The notes beneath the pieces were generated by a model. That model did no database searches, had not been told where the DNA came from, and saw only the letters and a program-made list of their open reading frames with translations. The position numbers and the translations under genes are program-made. Below are positions 1 through 7,094 of a DNA stretch of 16,628 bases, piece by piece (position 1 is the stretch's first letter; each line of letters opens with the position of its first letter). This DNA is from CAYVDH01 sp964450355 (GTDB lineage Bacteria; Bacteroidota; Bacteroidia; NS11-12g; UBA955), in contig CAYVDH010000073.1 of assembly GCA_964450355.1 (NCBI GenBank), positions 1 to 16,628 of the forward strand, in the 5' to 3' direction.

Positions 1-128
1 ATAACTCAAAATATTGACTAAGTTATATACAAATCCACAGCATTATATTATTACTATTAATTTAATTTATAAATTAGTTTTATTATTTATTGTTTGTAGC
101 TTTAGGTTAATTTAAAAAAATAAAATAA

Positions 129-136
129 TACTTTTG
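129..136 (+). promoter_or_regulatory. Bacteroidota -7 promoter element of pheS
   Basis: The octamer TACTTTTG matches the Bacteroidota sigma-A -7 consensus TAnnTTTG exactly. It ends only 4 nt (TGGA) before the pheS ATG. Because this motif is centred near -7, transcription should begin at or within about two bases of the start codon, giving a leaderless or nearly leaderless mRNA. I see no good TTTG at the usual 17-23 nt upstream (the N20 position reads GGTT), so the call rests on the -7 element and its position. Confidence 0.5.
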
Positions 137-140
137 TGGA

Positions 141-1160
141 ATGAATAGTAAAATTGAATCGATCAAAGAAAAGGTAAATCAATTTAAAATTGATAATCAA
201 AAAAATCTTGAAGATTTTAGGTTGCTATTCTTAACAAAAAAAAGTGAATTAAACGAATTATTTGATGAGTTTAAAACCATAAGTGGTGAGCAAAAAAAAG
301 AAATTGGAAAAAATTTAAATTTAATTAGACAGTACGTTGAAAATAAGTACAAAGAACACAAATTAAAATTTGAAGAAAATAACAGTTTAAATGAAGTTCA
401 GCAAGATTTATCATTACCAGTAAATGCTTATCAATTAGGTTCAAAACACCCAATTACTCAGGTAAAAAACAAAATATTAGATGTGTTTGAAAGTATTGGT
501 TTTGTAGTAGAAGAAGGACCAGAAATAGAAGATAATTGGCATAATTTTTCAGCATTAAATTTCGAAGAAAATCACCCTGCAAGGGACATGCAAGATACAT
601 TTTTTATCAAAAGTGAATCCAAAGATAAATTTGCATTAAGAACTCATACAAGCAGTGTTCAAGTTAGGTTAATGGAAAAACAAAAACCGCCAATAAGAGC
701 GTTGATGCCAGGTAGAGTATATAGAAATGAGGATGTTTCAGCGCGATCAAATTGTTTTTTTCATCAAATAGAAGGATTGTATATTGATAAACATGTGAAT
801 TTTGCAGATTTAAAACAAACATTGTATTATTTTGTCTCCAAATTTTTTGGTGAAAGAGAAATCAGATTTAGACCCTCTTATTTTCCATTTACAGAACCGA
901 GTGCTGAAATGGATATTTATTTAGGTACTGAAACTGAACAGGATTACAGATTAACAAAAGGCACCGGATGGCTTGAAATATTGGGTTGTGGTATGGTAGA
1001 TCCAAATGTATTAAAAAACTGCGGAATAGACCCCGAAGAATACTCAGGTTATGCTTTTGGAATGGGTATAGATAGAATTACCATGTTACATTATGGCATT
1101 AAAGACATCAGACAAATGTTCGAAAATGATTTGAGATTTTTAAATCAATTTGGTGTTTAA
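141..1160 (+). CDS. pheS: Phenylalanine--tRNA ligase alpha subunit
   Basis: This is the cytoplasmic class II aminoacyl-tRNA synthetase alpha subunit, which forms an alpha2beta2 enzyme with PheT and charges tRNA-Phe. The 339-residue length is normal for the bacterial family. Residues 1-85 form the Lys/Glu-rich N-terminal helical (coiled-coil) arm that contacts tRNA. The catalytic core follows, with GRVYRNEDVSARS at 191-203 leading into motif 2 (FFHQIEGLYID, 206-216), FTEPSAEMD at 250-258, and the class II motif 3 (GYAFGMGIDRITML, 303-316). The ARSNCFFHQIEG wording is typical of Bacteroidota PheS. The ATG at 141 gives the full N-terminal arm and sits 4 nt after a -7 promoter box. pheT is not adjacent; the next gene is convergent and overlaps the stop by 4 bp. 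The identification is essentially certain. Confidence 0.98.
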   Translation: MNSKIESIKEKVNQFKIDNQKNLEDFRLLFLTKKSELNELFDEFKTISGEQKKEIGKNLNLIRQYVENKYKEHKLKFEENNSLNEVQQDLSLPVNAYQLGSKHPITQVKNKILDVFESIGFVVEEGPEIEDNWHNFSALNFEENHPARDMQDTFFIKSESKDKFALRTHTSSVQVRLMEKQKPPIRALMPGRVYRNEDVSARSNCFFHQIEGLYIDKHVNFADLKQTLYYFVSKFFGEREIRFRPSYFPFTEPSAEMDIYLGTETEQDYRLTKGTGWLEILGCGMVDPNVLKNCGIDPEEYSGYAFGMGIDRITMLHYGIKDIRQMFENDLRFLNQFGV

Positions 1161-2185
1161 TTAGCTGTTGTTTTTTTTAATTTACGTCCCTTGTGATACA
1201 CTAATCTTCCAACACTTTTACCTTGTCTTAATTCTTTTTGTTTTTCTTCGGGTAAAGACGCTATTTCTTTACAATCATCACCACAGCAATTATGGTATTT
1301 AGTTTTACAATCATCACATTGAATGAACAATAAATTGCAAGCAACATTAGCACAATTTGTATGCACATCAAATGGTTTACCACATTGATGACATTCGGAA
1401 ATGATGTCATCAGATATTTTTTCACTTAATCGCTCATCAAATACAAAATTTTTACCCTTGAATTTAGTTGTTAAATTTTCTTTTTTAATTTGTTGAGCAT
1501 ATTGAATGATGCCCCCTTCAAGTTGATATACTTCAGTAAAACCATGATGTATCATATAAGCAGAGGCTTTTTCACAACGTATTCCGCCTGTGCAATACAT
1601 GGCTAAAGGTTTGTCTTTTTTATCTTTTAATAATTCAACTACATAGGGAAGTTGTTCTCTAAAAGTATCAACATCTGGAAGAATAGCATTTTCAAAGTGA
1701 CCAACTTCGCTTTCATAATGATTGCGCATGTCAACAACAGTAATGTCTTGTTTTTCTAATACATCATTAAAATCTTTTGCATTCAAATGTTTACCAATTT
1801 TAGTGACATCAAAAGATGGGTCATTGATGCCATCAGCTACGATTTTTTGTCGGATTTTAATGGCGAGTTTAAAAAAAGATTTTCCATTGTCATCTACAGC
1901 AATATTCAATCTAATGCCATTCATAAAAGGAAAAGAATAAATGGTGTTTTTGAATTCATCAAAACGATTGGAAGGTACTGAAATTTGAGCATTTATTCCT
2001 TCGTCTGCAACATAAATCCGACCTAATACTCCAAGTGTATCAAGTTTGACAAATAAATCGTCTCTGAATTGTTTTACATCTTCCAAATGATGGTATTTGT
2101 AAAAGGAAATTGTGGTTCGTGGTTCGTTACTCTCTTGAATTTTCTTTTTTAATTCTTTGGAGTTAATTTTATTTACTAATTTCAT
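1157..2185 (-). CDS. trhO: tRNA uridine(34) hydroxylase, rhodanese family (TrhO/YceA)
   Basis: The product is the oxygen-dependent tRNA hydroxylase that makes 5-hydroxyuridine at wobble position 34, the precursor of cmo5U/mo5U. It is 342 aa, close to the E. coli protein (about 350 aa). The N-terminal acylphosphatase-like domain (about 20-115) contains GRIYVADEGINAQISVP at 55-71. The rhodanese domain (about 135-235) has VVDMRNHYESEVGHF at 150-164 and the active-site loop YCTGGIRCEKA at 197-207, with C198 as the catalytic cysteine. The C-terminal tail is a Cys-rich, zinc-binding-like segment with cysteines at 265, 268, 278, 283, 290, 293, 300, 301 and 305. The gene lies 57 bp after tdh on the same strand, with a weak terminator between them and no clear promoter of its own. 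Its stop overlaps that of convergent pheS. Confidence 0.96.
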   Translation of the reverse strand: MKLVNKINSKELKKKIQESNEPRTTISFYKYHHLEDVKQFRDDLFVKLDTLGVLGRIYVADEGINAQISVPSNRFDEFKNTIYSFPFMNGIRLNIAVDDNGKSFFKLAIKIRQKIVADGINDPSFDVTKIGKHLNAKDFNDVLEKQDITVVDMRNHYESEVGHFENAILPDVDTFREQLPYVVELLKDKKDKPLAMYCTGGIRCEKASAYMIHHGFTEVYQLEGGIIQYAQQIKKENLTTKFKGKNFVFDERLSEKISDDIISECHQCGKPFDVHTNCANVACNLLFIQCDDCKTKYHNCCGDDCKEIASLPEEKQKELRQGKSVGRLVYHKGRKLKKTTAN

Positions 2186-2221
2186 GCGTATAATGAATGT
2201 TTTTTAAAATTTCCAATGATT

Positions 2222-2238
2222 AAAAAAAGCCTTAGGCT
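2222..2238 (-). terminator. Weak intrinsic terminator after the threonine dehydrogenase gene
   Basis: Read on the minus strand, AGCC-TAA-GGCT forms a 4-bp hairpin with a 3-nt loop (2228-2238), followed directly by seven T residues (A run at 2222-2228 on the plus strand). It starts a few bases after the stop of the SDR dehydrogenase. The stem is short, so termination is probably partial, and readthrough could supply trhO, which lacks an obvious promoter. Confidence 0.5.
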
Positions 2239-2242
2239 AATT

Positions 2243-3208
2243 TTAAATATTTAGGGCGTTACCATATACTTTATTCAAGTTGTGTAACATGTCTTTGGTC
2301 ATGGCATCTAAATCGTAAGAAGGGCTCCATCCCCAATCGTTACGAGCTTCAGAATCATCTATGCTGTTTGGCCAACTATCTGCAATGGCTTGTCTTCTAT
2401 CAGGATTGTATTCGCTTGTAAAATTTGGTATAAATTTTTGAATGGATTCAGTGATTTGTTTTGGTGAAAAACTCATGCCTGATAAATTATAACTGCTTCT
2501 AATTTTTACTTTATCGCTAGGAGCATGCATGATGTCTAAAGTAGCTTTAAGAGCATCGGGCATATACAACATAGGCAATTCTGTATTTTCAGATAAAAAA
2601 CAATTGTGTTTTCTTGTCTTTAATGCATCGTGATAAATACTAACAGCATAATCTGTAGTACCACCACCTGGCTCACTTTTGTATCCAATTAATCCAGGAT
2701 ATCTCAAGCTGCGAACATCTACACCTCGCTTTTGAAAATAGTACTCGCAATAGCGTTCACCGGCTAATTTACTGATACCATAAATGGTATTTGGGTCCAT
2801 TACACAATTTTGAGGAGTGTTGTTTGCTGGTGTATTAGGTCCAAATACTGCAATGGAACTTGGCCAATATACTTTAGCTACGTTAAAATCAATTGCAGCG
2901 TCTAATACGTTAAATAAACCATCCATATTGAGAGTCCAACCTAATTTAGGTTTTGCCTCTGCTGTAGCGCTTAAAAGAGCTGCTAAATGATATATTTGAG
3001 TAGGTTTGTATTGAGTTAATATATTGCCCAAATTATTTTTGTCTAAAACATCTAAGTTTTCAAATGGACCTGTTTCGAAAATGGCTTCATTGCTTTTGCG
3101 AATATCGCTAGCAATAACGTGGCTGTCCCCATAAATTTTTCTGAGCTCTTCTACTAGTTCTGTTCCCAATTGTCCACAGGCGCCAATAACTAAAATATTT
3201 TCTGACAT
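2243..3208 (-). CDS. tdh: SDR-type L-threonine 3-dehydrogenase (NAD-dependent epimerase/dehydratase fold)
   Basis: An extended short-chain dehydrogenase of 321 aa that probably oxidises L-threonine to 2-amino-3-ketobutyrate with NAD+, the first step of threonine breakdown to glycine and acetyl-CoA. The Rossmann glycine motif GACGQLG is at 9-15, the NAD-ribose acid is D35, catalytic serines lie in WPSSIAVFGP (115-124), and the catalytic pair is Y143/K147 in YGISK. Signatures that separate this family from sugar epimerases are GGGTTDYAV (181-189) and a C-terminal RRQAIADSWP (271-280). This is the SDR enzyme known from Flavobacterium and Cupriavidus, unrelated to the zinc-dependent Tdh of E. coli. 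No kbl gene (the next pathway step) is in the window. It has its own promoter, embedded in the 3' end of the preceding regulator gene. A nucleotide-sugar epimerase is the less likely alternative. Confidence 0.88.
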   Translation of the reverse strand: MSENILVIGACGQLGTELVEELRKIYGDSHVIASDIRKSNEAIFETGPFENLDVLDKNNLGNILTQYKPTQIYHLAALLSATAEAKPKLGWTLNMDGLFNVLDAAIDFNVAKVYWPSSIAVFGPNTPANNTPQNCVMDPNTIYGISKLAGERYCEYYFQKRGVDVRSLRYPGLIGYKSEPGGGTTDYAVSIYHDALKTRKHNCFLSENTELPMLYMPDALKATLDIMHAPSDKVKIRSSYNLSGMSFSPKQITESIQKFIPNFTSEYNPDRRQAIADSWPNSIDDSEARNDWGWSPSYDLDAMTKDMLHNLNKVYGNALNI

Positions 3209-3226
3209 AATGTAAATACTTGGTCA

Positions 3227-3258
3227 CAAATCTACATTTATTCTGTGTTTTTTACAAA
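3227..3258 (-). promoter_or_regulatory. Promoter of the threonine dehydrogenase gene (TTTG-N20-TAGATTTG)
   Basis: On the minus strand, a -33 box TTTG (3258-3255) and a -7 box TAGATTTG (3234-3227) are separated by 20 nt, a full match to the Bacteroidota sigma-A consensus. The predicted start site lies around 3222-3224, leaving a leader of roughly 15 nt before the ATG at 3208. The -33 box lies inside the last codons of the upstream LytTR regulator gene, so the two units share sequence but tdh can be transcribed separately. Confidence 0.72.
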
Positions 3259-4001
3259 CCTCGGTTTTGTAGTAGATTTAAAAAATCATTTTTCTTGTCT
3301 CTAGCTATATAAACGGTATCTCCATTGTCCATGATTAAATGTCCTCCATCTTGTTTTTTATATTCACGAATGTGGTTTAAATTGATGTAATAGGAGCGAT
3401 GCGGCTTATAAAAATCAGGAGAATTAATTAACTCTACAAATTCGCCTAAACTTCTGCTGACAACAATTTTATTTCCATTGGTAAAATAGATGGTGGTGTA
3501 TGTATTATCAGCTTCCATGTATATGATTTCATTCTGTTCTACAAATAAAAACCCTTCGGCTGTTGGCAAAGCAATTCGTTTATTGCTATTTTCACTCATA
3601 TTTTCTTTGAGTGCTTTTAGTTTTTCATTCATAAAAAAACCTTTGCGTTTTTTAGCTTTTTCAACAGCAGAAACTAATTGTTCAATTTGTATCGGTTTTA
3701 ATAAGTAATCTATGGCCGACATTTGAAAAGCCTTGAGAGCATATTCACTGTATGCAGTAGTAAAAATGATGTCAAAATTAATGTCTTCAATAAAATCTAC
3801 CAACTCAAAACCGCTGTAACCAGGCAATTCAATGTCTAAAAAAACTAAATCAGGTTGGTGTTTTATGATGGCTTTTACTCCATTAGGTATATTTTCTACA
3901 GCATCTATAATTTCAATATCTGTACAATGTTCTTCAATTAAAGTGGATAAAATTCTTCGGGCTTTTAGTTCATCTTCAATGATGATGGCTTTTAAGGTCA
4001 T
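3252..4001 (-). CDS. LytTR-family response regulator
   Basis: A 249-aa cytoplasmic DNA-binding response regulator. The receiver domain (about 3-118) carries the acidic pair E9/D10, the phospho-acceptor D56 in FLDIELPG, T82 in TTAY, and K102 in YLLKPI, so every residue needed for phosphotransfer is present. The C-terminal LytTR domain (about 141-245) includes EIIYMEADNTYTTIY (158-172), RSLGEF (183-188) and FYKPHRSYYINLNHI (197-211). It belongs to the LytR/AlgR group (AgrA, LytR, AlgR), which binds direct repeats in bent promoters. Its ATG overlaps the stop of the upstream sensor kinase gene by 4 bp (ATGA), so the two are translationally coupled and surely cognate. Its target is unknown: no obvious repeat pair or transporter gene is next to it. 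Confidence 0.96.
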   Translation of the reverse strand: MTLKAIIIEDELKARRILSTLIEEHCTDIEIIDAVENIPNGVKAIIKHQPDLVFLDIELPGYSGFELVDFIEDINFDIIFTTAYSEYALKAFQMSAIDYLLKPIQIEQLVSAVEKAKKRKGFFMNEKLKALKENMSENSNKRIALPTAEGFLFVEQNEIIYMEADNTYTTIYFTNGNKIVVSRSLGEFVELINSPDFYKPHRSYYINLNHIREYKKQDGGHLIMDNGDTVYIARDKKNDFLNLLQNRGL

Positions 4002-6967
4002 TTTTCGGTATTGGTATTAGGGATTAAAGGGATGTTAATTGTGACACTGGTTCCAGATACAATTTGATTAGTATCCAGCATGTCTTCGTATGTAATTTCG
4101 ATGTTGTTATCGATGTTTTGATTTAATAAATTGAGTCTTCGTTCTGTAGCGCCAGTAGCAAAAGATTGATGTCTATTGCTTTTGCTTAAATTAATTTGTT
4201 CAGCAGCTTTTCTTCCTATACCGTTGTCTTTTATCACTACTTTTATTGTATTTTCATTTTCTTTTTTGTCAAAATAAACCCACAGTTTGCGTTCACCTCT
4301 TTTATGTAATAGCCCATGTTTAATGGCATTTTCAACAAATGGCTGAATAATCATGGAAGGAATTTTCCATTCGGAAGGATCTAAATTTTTATCGTCTATT
4401 ATTTCATAAGAAAATGAATCTTCAAAACGCAAAGACTCAAGTTCTAAATACAATTTTAAAGCTTTAAATTCGTGAGATAAAAGAACATGTAATTGGTTGC
4501 TCATGTCTAAAATTAACCTCATTAAATCACTGAATTTTCCCAAATACATGTTGGCACTTTTTTTATCATTTAACAATATAAAATCCTGAATTGAATTTAA
4601 GGCATTGAACATGAAATGTGGATTCATCTGAGCTTTTAATGAGGTCAATTGACTTATTCTCAAATCATTTTCTAATTGAATTTTTTTGTTGTTTTGTATT
4701 TGTAAATTTCGAATATACAAGGCTATTAACAACAAAACACCAATAAGTACTGCAATCCAAAACCAAGATTTTAACCAAATGGGTTTAGTGATTTTAAAAG
4801 AATATTCAAGAGGTTTACTTGCCAATCCTTTGTCGTTGTATGCAATTATTTCTAATTTGTAATTATCGGGTTCAAGTCCTTGAAATAAAATGTAATTGTT
4901 ATTGCCAGACAGGCTAATCCAATTGTCAGACAAACCAATTAACCTGTATTTGTAAAACATTAGTTGTCTGCTTTTGTAGTTAATACCTTCAAAATAAAAC
5001 CCTAAATTGTTTTGATTGTATTTAAATTCATTTGTAAGACTTGAAAATGCAATTCCATTCACCTCAGTTTTTAATAAAGATATGGAAGGAGGGAAGGGGT
5101 TTGAAGGAATAAAATTGTCATTTATACTGCTTAAACCTTTAAAAGTGGCTATCCAAATTTTGTTGTTATACCAACAAATGTCTTGAATATCGTTTGACAT
5201 GATACCATCGGCAATTCTTATGTCGTACACTTTGTTATCGAGGGTATTGATGCTGTTTAACCCATTAGCAGTAGCTATCCATAAACGATTATTTTTCCAT
5301 AAGATTTTACGGGCATTAGAATTCAATAAACCGTCTTTCATTGTGTATTTTTTAATGATACCATTTTCACTGATAATTACTATTCCTTCGTTGGCAATAG
5401 CCAGGTAAATCAATCCTTTATTGTCTTCTGTAAAATCAAGGGCTAAAGCATTTTTATTGTATGAAAACTCATATTTAACAAGGGTATTGTTTTTAAGCAT
5501 TAAACAATAAATTCCTGAACTTGAATTAATCCAAATGCGCTTTTTACTATCCATGTATAGTTTATCAGCCCTGCCTTCAATGATTACACGATTAAATAAC
5601 TTAACAGAATTGCTTATTATTTTGTTATTTTCATCTCTAATTTCAATGTTCAGAGTGACATTGTCATTTTCAATCTTATTGTTAAATAAATTGTTTTTAT
5701 CTAATATCCTTAATCCTGAATTATTAGAAACAATGTAATAATTATCTAATTGAATAAAATCTTTGGCTGCACTGAGGTTGTATGTAATATTTAATGGTTT
5801 AAATTTTGAATTGAAAATCATTTGATTGATAAGTACAGATTGATTATCAATGTTAGAGATGTTGTAAATGCTTCTATTAAAACTTAAATCAAATTCACGG
5901 TATTCATTGTTTTGATTGAATTGAATGATTTTTCCATTTTGAGTACCAACTAATAAATTATTTTGAAAAACAGTTAAACATGAGATACCATTTAACTGAT
6001 GATTGTCGTTATAAAATTCAAATGATTGGATATTAAAATCACTGATCATAAAAAGTCCTTCGTTTAAAGTTGCTACCCAATAGTTGTTTTTTGAATCTAA
6101 AAAAGCATAAGAAACATTCTTTCCTTTTAACAACACATTGTTATTTGATAATTCACCTTTTTCGTTGAAAATTACAACACCATCGCTGGTACATATCCAT
6201 ATACTTTTGTCTTTTAACAAACAAATGTTTTGAACAGATTTAATGTTAGGAAATAGGTTTAAATCTAGTATTTTAAGTCCATCCGGAACATTATTGATGT
6301 TGTAATAAACAGGTAAAATAAATTGTTTTTTAACATCGTAGAGTAAGATAGGTTTTTCTAATTTATTTGTTTCAGTTGTTAGTTCTGTAATTTCTATTTC
6401 AGGGTATTTAGTGTATAGTGCTTTGTATATTTTAATGCTACCAAAAAGTAACTCATTGTTACCATACAAACCAAAGGAATAAGGAGGAGAAATTTGATCG
6501 GCAATGGTTTTAATGGTTTTATCTGTTGAGTTATAAAAATAAATATTTTTGTTATTTGTGAACCAAATGTTATTTAAATGATCGATATCAAATTTGCCTT
6601 GTGCATTGAAATTATTGTGATTAACACCTTCTATTTTTTCAATGCTTTGATTTTGTTGATTGAATTTAAACAACTCGTGATTGAAATTACTGAACCAAAT
6701 ATTTCCTTGTTTATCTAAGCATAAATCGCTAGCGTCAGACGATTTACTGTTAAGGTTTGCAAAAGTTTGACATTTAAATCCATTGAACCTTGTTAGACCC
6801 GCAGAAGTTCCTAAACAAATGTAACCGTTGTTGTCTTCAATGATGTGGTAGATTGTGTTACTAGGAAGACCATCTTTATCAGAAAGATGCCAATAACCGG
6901 GTGTTTGTGAATACAATAGATTGCACAACAATAAAATGAAAAGTATATGCAATTTTTTGAAATTCAT
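3998..6967 (-). CDS. Sensor histidine kinase, beta-propeller sensor with Y_Y_Y and LytS-type kinase domains
   Basis: A 989-aa inner-membrane sensor with a large periplasmic input region. A signal peptide ends near LLYS|Q (20/21). Residues of about 25-640 are propeller blades of the two-component regulator type, with recurring DxxGxIW-like blades such as EDNNGYICLGTSAGL (44-58), DKQGNIWFSN, DSKNNYWVAT, NNRLWIATANGL and NNKIWIATFKGL. An Ig-like Y_Y_Y domain follows (about 655-725, with FYKYRLIG and NYKLEIIAYNDKG), then one membrane helix (about 731-752). The cytoplasmic part is a LytS/YehU-type kinase: phospho-acceptor H784 in QMNPHFMFNALNSI, N-box VENAIKHG (878-885) and ATP-lid DNGIG (914-918). 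Unlike the hybrid sensors of Bacteroides polysaccharide loci, it has no fused receiver or AraC domain; the LytTR regulator is a separate, overlapping gene. The ligand is unknown. Confidence 0.95.
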   Translation of the reverse strand: MNFKKLHILFILLLCNLLYSQTPGYWHLSDKDGLPSNTIYHIIEDNNGYICLGTSAGLTRFNGFKCQTFANLNSKSSDASDLCLDKQGNIWFSNFNHELFKFNQQNQSIEKIEGVNHNNFNAQGKFDIDHLNNIWFTNNKNIYFYNSTDKTIKTIADQISPPYSFGLYGNNELLFGSIKIYKALYTKYPEIEITELTTETNKLEKPILLYDVKKQFILPVYYNINNVPDGLKILDLNLFPNIKSVQNICLLKDKSIWICTSDGVVIFNEKGELSNNNVLLKGKNVSYAFLDSKNNYWVATLNEGLFMISDFNIQSFEFYNDNHQLNGISCLTVFQNNLLVGTQNGKIIQFNQNNEYREFDLSFNRSIYNISNIDNQSVLINQMIFNSKFKPLNITYNLSAAKDFIQLDNYYIVSNNSGLRILDKNNLFNNKIENDNVTLNIEIRDENNKIISNSVKLFNRVIIEGRADKLYMDSKKRIWINSSSGIYCLMLKNNTLVKYEFSYNKNALALDFTEDNKGLIYLAIANEGIVIISENGIIKKYTMKDGLLNSNARKILWKNNRLWIATANGLNSINTLDNKVYDIRIADGIMSNDIQDICWYNNKIWIATFKGLSSINDNFIPSNPFPPSISLLKTEVNGIAFSSLTNEFKYNQNNLGFYFEGINYKSRQLMFYKYRLIGLSDNWISLSGNNNYILFQGLEPDNYKLEIIAYNDKGLASKPLEYSFKITKPIWLKSWFWIAVLIGVLLLIALYIRNLQIQNNKKIQLENDLRISQLTSLKAQMNPHFMFNALNSIQDFILLNDKKSANMYLGKFSDLMRLILDMSNQLHVLLSHEFKALKLYLELESLRFEDSFSYEIIDDKNLDPSEWKIPSMIIQPFVENAIKHGLLHKRGERKLWVYFDKKENENTIKVVIKDNGIGRKAAEQINLSKSNRHQSFATGATERRLNLLNQNIDNNIEITYEDMLDTNQIVSGTSVTINIPLIPNTNTEK

Positions 6968-7016
6968 TGAATGAAAAGTTTGGACAAATTAAAGCAACAA
7001 AGGTGAAAAAATGCAC

Positions 7017-7037
7017 TTCAATTTCAATTTCAATTTT
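7017..7037. repeat. Short TTTCAA tandem repeat upstream of the sensor kinase gene
   Basis: Three consecutive copies of a hexamer (TTCAA, TTTCAA, TTTCAA, then TTTT) lie 50-70 nt upstream of the kinase start, inside the 127-bp gap (6968-7094) that separates it from the biotin carboxylase gene. On the kinase strand each unit supplies an ATTG, one of which is 19 nt upstream of a CACCTTTG (7005-6998) that differs by one base from the -7 consensus. Nothing else is evident in that gap. Confidence 0.45.
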
Positions 7038-7094
7038 GTGAATTGTAAATTTTAGGCTTTAAAACGGATAAAAATGGAATTAGACGGTTAAATT

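Noticed and set aside
1..140. A possible partial gene at the left edge
   Set aside because: All plus frames meet stops within the first bases, and a minus-strand ATG at 43 stops after a few codons. The stretch is AT-rich promoter DNA for pheS.
402..420. Frameshift or missing motif in pheS where the N-terminal arm meets the core
   Set aside because: The frame is continuous from 141 to 1160 and all class II motifs are in order; the Lys/Glu-rich stretch is the normal coiled-coil arm.
3998..6967. Polysaccharide utilisation locus anchored by the sensor kinase
   Set aside because: There are no SusC/SusD, glycosidase or carbohydrate transporter genes in the window, and the kinase lacks the fused AraC output typical of hybrid sensors.
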